DNA from: Bacillus niameyensis
GTDB taxonomy: Bacteria > Bacillota > Bacilli > Bacillales > Bacillaceae_C
Direction of reading: 5' to 3'
Length of the DNA stretch: 64,000 nt
Assembly: GCF_001375535.1 (NCBI RefSeq)
Contig: NZ_LN831197.1
Coordinates: 3,611,415 to 3,675,414, forward strand
This document shows positions 28,997-37,996 of the stretch, one piece after another. A program made the translations under genes and the position numbers. Numbering within the stretch: position 1 is the stretch's first letter; each line of letters begins with the position of its first letter. The notes under the pieces are model-generated. The model did not search any database. It was not told the DNA's origin and saw only the letters and a list, made by a program, of their open reading frames with translations.

Positions 28997-29794
28997 ATGT
29001 ATACTAAACAATTATTGCAAAGTCAGTTGGAAAAGTTAGGGATTCATAAACAGGGAACGTTATTGGTTCATTCATCATTTAAAAGCATTGGGGAGGTAGA
29101 TGGAGGACCAGATACTGTGTTAGATAGTTTGTCTGAATATATGAAAGATGGTTTGTTAGTATTACCGACACATACATGGTCTTATATTGATGGGAAAAAT
29201 CCAATCTTTTCTGTGGAGGATTCACCAACTTGTGTCGGGATTTTAACAGAGCGTTTCCGTAAACGTAAAGGCGTTGTTCGGTCGTGGCATCCGACTCATT
29301 CTGTTGCTGCTATTGGGAAGGATGCGACTGCATTCACAAGTGGTGATGAAAAATTTGATACACCATGTGCTAGAGGTTCTGCTTGGGGGAAATTATTAGA
29401 TCGACAAGCACAAATTATGCTGGTTGGGGTAGATTTGCGAAGGAATACTTTTATGCATGGGGTGGAAGAGTGGCTAGATATTCCTGGTAGATTAACAGAT
29501 ACACATGAATCGCTCTATACGGTCTTACCAGATGGAAGGAAATTATCTGTGCCATCTCGAAGACACTATGGTTTATCGTGGTCGGAGCATTTTTGGAAGG
29601 TAGAAGATTATTTTCTTCAATTAGAGGCTATGTATATTGGGACATTTGGCGATGCAGAAGTACGAGTCTGTGACACAGTCAAAATGACCGAAATACTTAC
29701 AGAAATGCTGACTATCGACCCCGAGTTATTTTCGGATAATGAACCTTTAAGTGAAAAATTCAAACAAGAGTTTGAAGCGATGTTGTCACGATAA
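28997..29794 (+). CDS. AAC(3)-family N-acetyltransferase (YokD-like)
   Basis: A 265-residue protein of the aminoglycoside 3-N-acetyltransferase fold. Visible signatures: LLVHSSFKSIGEVDGGPDTV, LVLPTHTWS, the conserved RSWHPTHSVAAIG and GSAWGKLLDRQAQIMLVGV. It would acetylate an amine using acetyl-CoA. Many Bacillaceae chromosomes carry members such as YokD whose natural substrate is unknown, so drug resistance should not be assumed. GGCAGG precedes ATG 28997. It shares a bidirectional terminator with the M23 gene. Confidence 0.88.
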   Translation: MYTKQLLQSQLEKLGIHKQGTLLVHSSFKSIGEVDGGPDTVLDSLSEYMKDGLLVLPTHTWSYIDGKNPIFSVEDSPTCVGILTERFRKRKGVVRSWHPTHSVAAIGKDATAFTSGDEKFDTPCARGSAWGKLLDRQAQIMLVGVDLRRNTFMHGVEEWLDIPGRLTDTHESLYTVLPDGRKLSVPSRRHYGLSWSEHFWKVEDYFLQLEAMYIGTFGDAEVRVCDTVKMTEILTEMLTIDPELFSDNEPLSEKFKQEFEAMLSR

Positions 29795-29803
29795 CAAAGA
29801 GAG

Positions 29804-29826
29804 AAAGCCCGGTTGTCCCGGGCTTT
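29804..29826. terminator. bidirectional terminator overlapping the M23 gene stop
   Basis: AAAGCCCG/CGGGCTTT stem between convergent genes; the distal arm overlaps the stop codon at 29825-29827. Confidence 0.75.
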
Positions 29827-30748
29827 ACTTAATGACTGCACCAGTAGATGGGGCAGCATAGATATTGACTGTTCCGAAGTCGCCTGTCTTAATCGTGTAA
29901 ACGTCTTTTTGTGGATTTCCGATAATTTCATACGTTAACCCGCCGAATTTTTTGGGATTGAGGAATCCTTTTTCATTTCCAGTTACGGGTGCTTTATTTA
30001 GTGGATAGACGCGCCAAGAATCGCTGTTTTTTGGCAACACAAGGGTTTTATTCTTAGGCTTTGCCACTACAGCGGCAGCGGTATTCGGATTGATCCAACT
30101 GCCTGGAGTACCTTTCTTTTTTGTGACGTTAATCATTCCGTCAGATGTGTTGAAAATATAGTACGTTCCAGCTTTTACTGTTGTTTTTTTATTTTTACCA
30201 GCTTTAGCATCTGCAGCGTTAACATAACCTGGTGTGTCCTTTTTTACTTGATACGCATCATTAGGCCTTGGCGCTGGTTCAACTGGTTTCGTAACAGGTG
30301 TTTCATATGGGTAATAAGATTTTAAATAATCTGTTGGATTTAAATAACCATTACTATTATCGGGTGACCAGCCATAACTAGGGAAAGTACCCCTTCTTAC
30401 TTCATAGTGTAAATGTGAACCCGTAACTTCCCCTGTCGCCCCTTGATAGCCGATAACTTGCCCTTTTTTAACGGATGCTCCTGTAAGGACAGCTACTCTA
30501 TCCAAATGCGCGTAAACTTGTCCGTGACCATTCTTATCCTTTATCACGACCACATTTCCGTAACCGCCCAATCCTGTCCCTGACCTGCCTGCTCCCGCAA
30601 ATAAAACTGAGCCTTCTGTAAAAGCCTCGATCGGTGCCTTATGTTTCTTCACAAGGTCAATACCTTTGTGAAAGGTCTGCCCTGTACCTGTTATAGGATT
30701 TCTTATCCAGCCAAATGGAGAAGTAACTCTGTAACCTTCGAATGGCAT
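29825..30748 (-). CDS. M23 (LytM-type) peptidoglycan endopeptidase, endolysin-like
   Basis: A 307-residue zinc endopeptidase. The catalytic set is near the N-terminus: TFHKGIDL (H26, D30), AHLD and HLHYE. The peptidase domain spans about residues 1-130, then a Pro-rich linker (PVTKPVEPAPRPN) and a C-terminal region that may bind cell wall. There is no signal peptide, which is typical of phage endolysins that need a holin; no holin or other phage gene is adjacent. AGGAG is 8 nt before ATG 30748, better than the ATG 6 nt upstream. It could be a domesticated phage lysin or a mother-cell lytic enzyme. Confidence 0.85.
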   Translation of the reverse strand: MPFEGYRVTSPFGWIRNPITGTGQTFHKGIDLVKKHKAPIEAFTEGSVLFAGAGRSGTGLGGYGNVVVIKDKNGHGQVYAHLDRVAVLTGASVKKGQVIGYQGATGEVTGSHLHYEVRRGTFPSYGWSPDNSNGYLNPTDYLKSYYPYETPVTKPVEPAPRPNDAYQVKKDTPGYVNAADAKAGKNKKTTVKAGTYYIFNTSDGMINVTKKKGTPGSWINPNTAAAVVAKPKNKTLVLPKNSDSWRVYPLNKAPVTGNEKGFLNPKKFGGLTYEIIGNPQKDVYTIKTGDFGTVNIYAAPSTGAVIK

Positions 30749-30988
30749 ATACATCGCTCCTTTAATATATATAATGTTTCAATCCATTAAAACGGAAAGG
30801 CGGAGTAACCAGGAAATATGAACTAAAATTCACGTTGCAAGGGGTCAAATGCAAGTCTCATGATTGCATTAGTTTTAAAAGCTGCCATAGTCTATGCATT
30901 CTGTCTTTAAAATGTCGATAATTGCGAAGACGTATACAAAGGTGAAAATAGGTGCTATCCTTTCTTTTAAAAAGGTAAGTTTTTTATT

Positions 30989-31043
30989 TTTATCCCGCAT
31001 TAACTGGCTGTAAGACCCCCACTGATTGAAGTTTCGCATGCTC
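30989..31043. repeat. dispersed element fragment
   Basis: TTTATCCCGCATTAACTGGC and the following TGTAAGACCCCCACT are repeated in inverted orientation at 44590-44630, and CTGATTGAAGTTTC also occurs at 10969 and 44478. Probably a remnant of a small mobile palindromic element. Confidence 0.6.
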
Positions 31044-31088
31044 CTTTTATTTGAAAGGTATTTTTCTGGAATATCAGCTATGATAGAG

Positions 31089-31102
31089 TAGTAGCGCTTT
31101 CA
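31089..31102 (-). promoter_or_regulatory. cre-like site upstream of the FAD oxidoreductase
   Basis: Read on the minus strand, TGAAAGCGCTACTA matches the cre consensus at 12 of 14 positions. It lies 66 bp before the start codon, overlapping or just downstream of the likely promoter (TATGAT at 31079). Confidence 0.5.
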
Positions 31103-31167
31103 AAGTGGATTACTAGTTTGTAAATGTAAATGCCATCATTTGTCACTACAGAGTGGGAGGGATTTAA

Positions 31168-32769
31168 TTGAGCTTTTCAAACTTGAAATATTATGAACCT
31201 GTTGCTGTTTTAGAAGTACCAAGAGAGATAGAAAGAGATCTTATTGTTTATGGGGCTACTCCAGCTGGAATTACAGCTGCTATTCAAGCTAAGAAAATGG
31301 GATTAAGTGTAGTTATAGCGGAGTTTAGTCGGAATATTGGCGGGATTACAGCTAGTGGTTTAGGGGCGACTGATCTAGGCGCAAAGGAAGCGGTTGGCGG
31401 TTTATCGAGAGAGTTTTATAAAAGACTCGGCGATTATTATGGGGTTGAAGAGCAATGGACATTTGAGCCAAAAGCGGCCCAATATGTATTCAAAACTTGG
31501 CTTGAGGAAAATGATATTGAAGTTTTCTATAGGCAACATTTAAAAGCAGTCGTGACAGCAGAAGGGGAAATTAAAGAATTAACGATGGAGGATGGCACCA
31601 CTTATAGGGGCAGCTACTTTATTGATGCTAGTTACGAAGGGGATTTGCTTGCTAAAGCTGGTGTTTCTTACACTGTCGGAAGGGAAGCTAATGCCACTTA
31701 TAAGGAAAAATATAATGGTATCTTTTTCGGAACACCTCATCATATGTTTGAACGCTGGGTCGACCCGTATGTAATCGAAGGTGAGCCAGATAGCGGCATA
31801 TTGCCAGGTATTACAGAGTCTTCAAAGGAAACTCTTGGGTATCAAGGGCAGGGGGATAAAAGGATCCAAGCTTATAACTTTCGGATTTGTTTAACGAAAG
31901 ACGAAGAAAATAAAATTTCTTTTCCAAAACCACCAAAGTATGATCCGGAAAGGTATATTTTATTGTTGCGTTATATCGAAGCAGGTGTGTGGGATGCGAT
32001 GAATCTACATACGATGCTCATAAATGGCAAAACCGATTTAAATAATTATGGTGGGTTCTCTACGGATCATATTGGTGCGAATTACGGTTGGCCAGAGGGA
32101 AGTTATGAAGAACGAGAAGAAATTTTTCAAGATCATTTCAACTATAATCTTGGAATGCTCTATTTCCTAGCAAATGATGAGCGTGTGCCTCAGTATGTGC
32201 GGGATGAAGTTTCGGAGTGGGGATTGCCAAAAGATGAGTTTCTTGAGACAGGGCATTGGCCACATCAATTATATATTCGAGAAGTACGTAGGATGGTCTC
32301 CGATTATGTTATGACTGATCATAATTGTTTAGGTTATACGACGGTAGAAGATTCAATTGGACTAGCTTCCTATCAAATGGATTCCCACCATACGAGAAGA
32401 GTCATCATCGATGGGCGTAGTTATAATGAGGGAGATGTCGAAATTCCGATCTCACCCTATCCGATTTCATATCGGTCGATACGCCCTAAAATGGAAGATT
32501 GTAAGAATCTATTAGTTCCTGTATGTATATCAAGTTCCCATATCGCGTTTGGATCCATTAGAATGGAACCCGTTTTTATGATTTTAGGTCAATCCGCAGG
32601 TATCGCTGCCGCATTAGCGCATAAGAACGGTAGCAGCGTCCAGGAAGTCGAATACACGGTGCTTAAATCTGAATTATTAAAAGTGGGGCAAGTACTAGAA
32701 TGGGATGATTCAATCGAAGATGACCCGATTGCTCGAATGGAAGCGACATTCGGAAAAGAGACTTTGTAA
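31168..32769 (+). CDS. FAD-dependent oxidoreductase (FAD_oxidored family)
   Basis: A 533-residue flavoprotein. The FAD-binding fold is at residues ~22-55 (DLIVYGATPAGITAAIQA with a GATPAG loop, then VVIAEF), followed by NIGGITASGLGATDLG and FIDASYEGDLLAKAGV, and near the C-terminus CISSSHIAFGSIRMEPVFMILGQSAGIAAA. This matches PF12831-type oxidoreductases often found in sugar or polyol gene regions; the substrate is unknown. Start TTG 31168 has GGGAGGG upstream. The cre box supports carbon catabolite control. Confidence 0.85.
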   Translation: MSFSNLKYYEPVAVLEVPREIERDLIVYGATPAGITAAIQAKKMGLSVVIAEFSRNIGGITASGLGATDLGAKEAVGGLSREFYKRLGDYYGVEEQWTFEPKAAQYVFKTWLEENDIEVFYRQHLKAVVTAEGEIKELTMEDGTTYRGSYFIDASYEGDLLAKAGVSYTVGREANATYKEKYNGIFFGTPHHMFERWVDPYVIEGEPDSGILPGITESSKETLGYQGQGDKRIQAYNFRICLTKDEENKISFPKPPKYDPERYILLLRYIEAGVWDAMNLHTMLINGKTDLNNYGGFSTDHIGANYGWPEGSYEEREEIFQDHFNYNLGMLYFLANDERVPQYVRDEVSEWGLPKDEFLETGHWPHQLYIREVRRMVSDYVMTDHNCLGYTTVEDSIGLASYQMDSHHTRRVIIDGRSYNEGDVEIPISPYPISYRSIRPKMEDCKNLLVPVCISSSHIAFGSIRMEPVFMILGQSAGIAAALAHKNGSSVQEVEYTVLKSELLKVGQVLEWDDSIEDDPIARMEATFGKETL

Positions 32770-32896
32770 AACAAGTTTTCGATAGCTAACCTCTTTTAGA
32801 ATGAATGTTGTGCTAACCAAAGTTTTTGGAAAAAGTCCAAAACGATTGTAACCTTAATCTGACCCCCAACGTCTAAAAAAGAAAGGGGGATTGGTT

Positions 32897-33493
32897 ATGA
32901 GAATTTTACAAAAAATATCGATTACTGCAGTAGTAATTGGTTTTCTATTTTTGCTTTTTCCAGTGACTAGTTTAGCTTGTTCATGTGTTCCGCCTGGATC
33001 TGTGCAGGAGGAAATGGAGAGGAGTTCAGCCGTCTTTTCTGGAAAAGTTGTCGAGATTGTAAATCCAAATGAGAAAAATGAAATTCAGTCTTCGGCTGAC
33101 TTAGTCGCTGTAAAGATTGAGGTTACAGAATGGTGGAAAGGCGGGAATGAGTCGGAAGTCATCGTTTACACGGAAATGAGCTCAGCAAGCTGCGGGTTTG
33201 AATTTTCCCTAAATGAGGAGTATATCGTGTATGCTCATGAGGATGATGACGGTAAGATCAGAGTAAGCTTATGCTCAAGAACCGCCCAATTACAATATGC
33301 AGAGGAAGATTTGAAAGAATTAGGTGAAGCAGAAAAACCTGTCAAGCAGGTGAAAGTCAACACGGACGTATCCGATGTCTCTGTAGACAACTCAGTGAAT
33401 GCTAACCCAACCTTCCTAATCCTTGTTGTTGGCGGCATGGGGCTAGTTACAGCAATTATTTTGTTATTCGTCACAAGACATAGGAGGAATTAA
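32897..33493 (+). CDS. TIMP/netrin-like (NTR fold) secreted protein with C-terminal anchor
   Basis: A 198-residue envelope protein. A signal peptide (residues 1-27) ends just before CSCVPPGS (C28, C30), the hallmark start of bacterial TIMP-like domains, followed by AVFSGKVVEI, VTEWWKG and two further cysteines (SASCGFEF, SLCSRT). A TM helix at ~172-193 followed by TRHRRN anchors the C-terminus. The function of bacterial homologues is unknown. ATG 32897 is 7 nt after AAAGGGGG, better than the in-frame TTG at 32891. It is closed by a terminator at 33500. Confidence 0.85.
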   Translation: MRILQKISITAVVIGFLFLLFPVTSLACSCVPPGSVQEEMERSSAVFSGKVVEIVNPNEKNEIQSSADLVAVKIEVTEWWKGGNESEVIVYTEMSSASCGFEFSLNEEYIVYAHEDDDGKIRVSLCSRTAQLQYAEEDLKELGEAEKPVKQVKVNTDVSDVSVDNSVNANPTFLILVVGGMGLVTAIILLFVTRHRRN

Positions 33494-33499
33494 GAAGTG

Positions 33500-33535
33500 G
33501 CTCCCCGTTATAAAATCTCGGGGAGCTATTTCTTT
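33500..33535 (+). terminator. terminator of the TIMP-like gene
   Basis: GCTCCCCG/CGGGGAGC stem followed by TATTTCTTTCT. Confidence 0.8.
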
Positions 33536-33658
33536 CTGTTTAGGGGGGACGTACAAATAGATTCAAGACCAGAATCTCAAGAATACAAACCAACATTCCT
33601 TTGGTAGAATATAAAGGGAAGTACTTTTTGATTCTAAAATGAAAGGGTGTTCAAAGAA

Positions 33659-34678
33659 GTGACTACTCCATATTATTTTGTTGGTTATAGCACTGGGCGT
33701 TCTTTGCCAGATATTACACTAGGGCAAGCAAAAAAGTTAACCCATTTAAATGTTGCCTTTGGGGTTGTGAATGATTCTCATGTTTCTGTCGAACATATGA
33801 GAGATTACTTGAGGCATCTTAAAAGATTAAGAGAGTGTAATCCGGAATTAAATATTCTTTTGTCGACAGGTGGCGGAAATCAACATGGTCATAGTGCTTC
33901 AACCGCAACGGATGAGGCGATGGAAGAATTGATTAAATCGACGATTGCTGTTGTCAAGGAATTTGATTTTGATGGCATTGATTGTGACTGGGAGTTTCCT
34001 TGCTATACAGGTATTATGGAGGAAAAGTATCGTCATACGCAATTGATCAAAAGGTATCGGGAAGAACTGAACAAACTTGAAAAGAAAAATGGCAAAAAAT
34101 ATTGGTTAACGATAGCAGCTGCAACAGGTCAATGGTATATTGATTCAACAGAGCTTGATCTTATTCAGGATGATTTAGACTTTTTAAATTTGATGACCTA
34201 TGATATGAGATTTAATGATCAACCGACAGGACATCATACGAATCTTTATGAACCTGCTGAAGCTCCTTTTCCTTTAAGTGTGGATACTGGAGTTAAATTG
34301 TTGACAGATTTCGGAATGCCAGCGAATAAAATTGTAGTTGGCGCAGCCTTTTATTCGCGGAAATGGGAAGGTGTTCCTAAGGTGAACAATGGTCTAAACG
34401 TGCAGGCAGAAACTCCAGGTGGATTTGGACCAGATTATACTGCGATCCATCATATTTATGAAAAACAATTAGGTTTTATTAAATTTTGGGATGATCAAGC
34501 TAAAGCTCCGTGGTTATTTAATGGTGATACGTTTATTTCCTACGACGATCCAGAATCGATCAGACTTAAGTGCGAATATGTAAAAGAGCATCGCCTCGGC
34601 GGAATGATGTATTGGGAGCACAGCTGTGATCGGACTGGGATCTTGTTTAACACGATTTATGAAACGCTATTTAAATAA
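33659..34678 (+). CDS. glycoside hydrolase family 18 (chitinase-like) protein
   Basis: About 339 residues. The GH18 active-site motif DGxDxDWE is present as FDGIDCDWEFP, preceded by LLSTGGG and followed by LNLMTYDM and GGMMYWEHSCD. It would cleave beta-1,4 N-acetylglucosamine linkages by substrate-assisted catalysis. There is no signal peptide, unlike secreted chitinases, so it should work on imported chito-oligosaccharides or inside the spore or cell. Start is ambiguous: GTG 33647 overlaps the AAAGGG ribosome site, so GTG 33659 is chosen. It stands alone. Confidence 0.87.
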   Translation: MTTPYYFVGYSTGRSLPDITLGQAKKLTHLNVAFGVVNDSHVSVEHMRDYLRHLKRLRECNPELNILLSTGGGNQHGHSASTATDEAMEELIKSTIAVVKEFDFDGIDCDWEFPCYTGIMEEKYRHTQLIKRYREELNKLEKKNGKKYWLTIAAATGQWYIDSTELDLIQDDLDFLNLMTYDMRFNDQPTGHHTNLYEPAEAPFPLSVDTGVKLLTDFGMPANKIVVGAAFYSRKWEGVPKVNNGLNVQAETPGGFGPDYTAIHHIYEKQLGFIKFWDDQAKAPWLFNGDTFISYDDPESIRLKCEYVKEHRLGGMMYWEHSCDRTGILFNTIYETLFK

Positions 34679-34756
34679 AGCTTATTTTGATATGTATAAA
34701 TATTCTGTGCTATGATAATAGCGAAATTTACATAAAAATAAAGTGGAGGTCTGGCA

Positions 34757-35572
34757 ATGAAAGATATTCGTACGAATAATGTGGAACGTTTTGCTAGGTA
34801 TGGCATGCTTTATGATCAAAATCGTCCTATACCTCCCAATATAGTTGTTAAAATGTTAACAAGATATTTTGGAGAAGAACCGGAAAGAGTGCTGGATGTT
34901 GGTTGTGGCACTGGTCTGTCTTCATTCATCTGGTTAGATAATGCGAAAGAAATTATTGGTGTGGAGCCGAATGATGATATGCGCCAAGTTGCCATGGCAA
35001 ATTGGCAGGCACAGCAGGGACCCGAAAACCTTCGTTTTGTAAAAGGTTTGTCCTACCAGCTTGAGTTCGAGGCTGATACAGTCGATATTATTACTTGTTC
35101 CCAATCTTTTCATTGGATGGATCCCCAACCAACATTACACGAATTTGCTCGTGTACTTCGTCCCGGTGGTGTATTTGCAGCCTATGATTGTGATTGGCCC
35201 CCTTCTTTTACAAAGGAGATTGAGGAAGGTTATAAAAATCTCATTGATCTTGCTGACGGACGTGTGAAGGAGCTTTCTTCTGCGGATGGGCTTGCCTATA
35301 AATGGAAAAAGGACGAACATCTTCAGCAGATTCGCAATTCAGGATTATTTTCCTTTTCGAAGGAGATCGTTTTTCATCATAGGGAAATATGTGATGCCTC
35401 CAGATATTCGAATATTGCTTTAAGCCAAGGCGGCGTCCAAACAGCATTAAAATTGGGAGCAGAAGATCTTCGCCCCGCTATTTCGAAATTTCAGGAGCAA
35501 GTTGAAGAAGCGTTCAACGGCCAACCTCAAGAAATTATCTTTAGCTATAGAATGCGTCTGGGGATTAAATAA
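34757..35572 (+). CDS. class I SAM-dependent methyltransferase
   Basis: A 271-residue Rossmann-fold methyltransferase. Motif I is VLDVGCGTGLSSF (residues ~45-57), the acidic end of strand 2 is IGVEPNDDM, motif IV-like region is ITCSQSFHWMD and post-I region VLRPGGVFAAYD. The SQSFHW element is typical of methyltransferase type 11 proteins. The substrate is not predictable. GGAGG precedes ATG 34757. It faces pepF across a 52-bp repeat array. Confidence 0.9.
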   Translation: MKDIRTNNVERFARYGMLYDQNRPIPPNIVVKMLTRYFGEEPERVLDVGCGTGLSSFIWLDNAKEIIGVEPNDDMRQVAMANWQAQQGPENLRFVKGLSYQLEFEADTVDIITCSQSFHWMDPQPTLHEFARVLRPGGVFAAYDCDWPPSFTKEIEEGYKNLIDLADGRVKELSSADGLAYKWKKDEHLQQIRNSGLFSFSKEIVFHHREICDASRYSNIALSQGGVQTALKLGAEDLRPAISKFQEQVEEAFNGQPQEIIFSYRMRLGIK

Positions 35573-35584
35573 TAGTTGTAATGG

Positions 35585-35866
35585 TACTCAAGGTTGTCAT
35601 GGCCCATAGGCCTTGGTTATTCTGAAGAAAGGGCCATGAGACACGTTGTCATAGCCCGTATGCCTTGGTTATCCCGAAGAAAGAGCCATGAGAAGAGTTG
35701 TCATGGCCCGTATGCCTTGGTTATTCTGAAGAAAGGGCCATGAGAAGAGTTGTCATAGCCCGTATGCATTGGTTATTCTGAAGAAAGGGCCATGAGACAC
35801 GTTGTCATGGCCCATGTGCATCGATTTTCTCGAAGAAAGTGCCATGAGAATCCTTGTCATCGCACC
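35585..35866. repeat. 52-bp tandem repeat array (array C)
   Basis: Six copies with the marker GTTGTCAT at 35593, 35645, 35697, 35749, 35801 and 35853 (CTTGTCAT in the last), always exactly 52 bp apart. Each junction forms a dyad GGGCCATGA-N9-TCATGGCCC. The half TTGTCATGNCCCGTANGCC matches array B, so the two arrays are homologous. The arms co-vary (see findings). It lies between convergent genes. Confidence 0.92.
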
Positions 35867-35875
35867 TGGGGAGAA

Positions 35876-35906
35876 AATTCGGGTGGTGCCAGGCACCACC
35901 CGAATT
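35876..35906 (-). terminator. palindrome/terminator downstream of pepF
   Basis: A near-perfect palindrome: AATTCGGGTGGTGCC, one central A, and its complement; on the minus strand it is followed by TTTTCTC. It is also a member of the dispersed GTGCCAGGCAC family. Confidence 0.75.
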
Positions 35907-35911
35907 ATATT

Positions 35912-37717
35912 TTAGCCGATTTCCTCGGTAAGTTGTTCAATTTGATCAATAAGTTCGCCAATGTAAGCGATCGTGTCACGTAGAGGCTGATCTGTTGTAA
36001 TATCGATGCCGGCCATTTTGGCGAGATCAGCTGGACTTTTCGAACCGCCCGCTTGGAGAACTGTGAGCCAATCATCAACGGCTGGTTTTCCTTCGTTTAG
36101 GACACGTTTCGCCATTTCCGTAGAGATTGTTAAGCCGGCGCTATACGTGTACGGGTACAAGCCCATGTAGTAATGCGGCTGACGCATCCATGTAAGCTCG
36201 GCACCTTCGTTAATAACAACAGTGTCACCCCAAAACTCTTCTAAAACGCTTCGTTTCAAATCGTTCAAAATCGTCGCATTCACATTTCCGCCCTCATCAA
36301 CAAGTTCGTAAACTTTTCGCTGATAGGCTGCTTCAAGTAAGTGAGTAACGAAATTATGATAATACGTACGTGAAACAATCGAAGATAGTACCCAGCGTTT
36401 AAATCTTGGGTCATCTGAGTTGGCAAGCAAGTGATTGGCCATGAGCATTTCGTTCATCGTTGATGGTGCTTCAATAAAGTACATCGAAGCTCTAGTATTG
36501 AATAAATTTTGATGTTTAAATGCATTGTAGAAATGGCCTGCATGACCAAGTTCATGTGCGAGCACGAACACATCTTCCATGCTGCCTGTCCATGAGATTA
36601 ATATATATGGGTGGCTGCCATAGGGACTAGAACAAAATGCTCCAGTTGATTTTCCTGCGTTTTGGGCAAAGTCTACCCAACGCTCCGCATAAGCGCGATC
36701 CACCATATTTGTATAATCTTCTCCCATAATCGCGAGAGCATCATCAATATATTTTTTCGATTCGCGGGTCGTGATCGTTGGTTCATACGTAGGATCAACA
36801 GGAATTTTTAAATCAGCAAACGTCATTTCATCTAACTGATAGATTTTTTGCAAAAGCTTTGCGTATCGGCGCATATGTGGTGCCAATTCCTTCATAATCA
36901 CATCGATTTGACGGTTATACATCGAACGATCGACATCTTGTCTGATCAATAAATAATCGATAACAGATTTATGTCCACGAAGATCGGCTGTCGTTTTCTC
37001 GGTTTGTACATGCGTATCATATGTTTTGGCCGTTGTATGCTGATAGTCTCTTAGCTTAGTAGAGAATGCATCGAAAGCGGCCCTTCTTTTTGCTGTATCA
37101 GGTTCAGATTCCCAGCTACCTTCAAAGGAGACATAGCTAAGTGGGTAATTTTCGTCCTCAACCTGGAAATCAGGAAACTTCATATCAACTAATTTCGTTG
37201 TATTATATAGGCCATATGGTGCTGAGAAAGTGGAAGAGAAGGCAGCTAATGTTTTCTCAACCTCTGGATGGAGCTGATGTGGCTTCTGCTTAATAATTTT
37301 TTCTAAGTAAACGGCAAAGTCTGTAGATTGTTCGCAAGCTTGCTGCAATATTTCAGTAGGTAGTTCTGTTAACTCACTCATTACGAAAGATGTTTGACTA
37401 CCAATTTTAGCGGCGACTGATCCATACTTGCTATTACGCATTTGGGCCTCGTTATTCGTTTGATCGACGCTAACAGACAAGGAGGCATATGCACCAATTG
37501 GAACCATTTGCTCTTGCAATTTTTGATAGGCGTCTAGAACTTGAATCGCTGAGGCAGCATCTTTAATCGTTCCTTTATACGAGTTTGCAAAATTTTCTGC
37601 TTCCGTTATGACCGCCTCAACAGCCTCTTCGTAAGCTTGTTCCGTCGCAAATAAATCTTTAAGATTCCATGTTTCTTCTACTTTTACTTGATCACGTGTA
37701 GGTAAACTTTTCGCCAA
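35912..37717 (-). CDS. pepF: oligoendopeptidase F (M3B family)
   Basis: A 601-residue cytoplasmic zinc metallopeptidase that cleaves short peptides. The zinc site HELGH is in FVLAHELGHAGHFYN, with the downstream third ligand region SMYFIEAPSTMNE (E). Further conserved blocks are FCSSPYGSHPYIL, FWGDTVVINEGAELTWMRQPHYY and LYPYTYSAGL. Start TTG 37717 has AGGAG 9 nt upstream; the longer frame to 37750 runs through that ribosome site. Length matches the family. The promoter side faces the germinant-receptor operon. Confidence 0.95.
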   Translation of the reverse strand: MAKSLPTRDQVKVEETWNLKDLFATEQAYEEAVEAVITEAENFANSYKGTIKDAASAIQVLDAYQKLQEQMVPIGAYASLSVSVDQTNNEAQMRNSKYGSVAAKIGSQTSFVMSELTELPTEILQQACEQSTDFAVYLEKIIKQKPHQLHPEVEKTLAAFSSTFSAPYGLYNTTKLVDMKFPDFQVEDENYPLSYVSFEGSWESEPDTAKRRAAFDAFSTKLRDYQHTTAKTYDTHVQTEKTTADLRGHKSVIDYLLIRQDVDRSMYNRQIDVIMKELAPHMRRYAKLLQKIYQLDEMTFADLKIPVDPTYEPTITTRESKKYIDDALAIMGEDYTNMVDRAYAERWVDFAQNAGKSTGAFCSSPYGSHPYILISWTGSMEDVFVLAHELGHAGHFYNAFKHQNLFNTRASMYFIEAPSTMNEMLMANHLLANSDDPRFKRWVLSSIVSRTYYHNFVTHLLEAAYQRKVYELVDEGGNVNATILNDLKRSVLEEFWGDTVVINEGAELTWMRQPHYYMGLYPYTYSAGLTISTEMAKRVLNEGKPAVDDWLTVLQAGGSKSPADLAKMAGIDITTDQPLRDTIAYIGELIDQIEQLTEEIG

Positions 37718-37844
37718 GTGTATCCGCTCCTTTACTTTGAGGGTATTCAAACTTCTATAAGTATAATATAGAATGGTTACACTTTACAAAAAATTCGGAT
37801 GAATAAGCTATATTTAATAATGCTGAAACTATCATGAAGAGTTA

Positions 37845-37915
37845 AAAGATATCCCCCTAAGTCAGAAAATTCCCCTAAGATAAAAAGTATTTGTCCCAGA
37901 AAAAAATATTTCCTT
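37845..37915. repeat. degenerate ~20-bp repeats
   Basis: Imperfect copies of AAAATTCCCCTAAG-like units, related to 4388-4505 and 28785-28885. Confidence 0.4.
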
Positions 37916-37922
37916 CAATTGC

Positions 37923-37951
37923 TCATATTTTCCACTTATTTTTACATACTA
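37923..37951 (+). promoter_or_regulatory. candidate sigma-G promoter of the germinant-receptor operon
   Basis: TCATA, 17-bp spacer and CATACTA (37945-37951) fit the forespore sigma-G type, expected for a ger operon. The match is moderate. Confidence 0.45.
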
Positions 37952-37996
37952 ACGATACGTATATTGTTTCTAAAATTTTTTGTAATGGAGGCACAA

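Noticed and set aside
28997..29794. Acquired aminoglycoside resistance gene
   Set aside because: The protein is a chromosomal YokD-like member with no mobile context; resistance is not supported by sequence alone.
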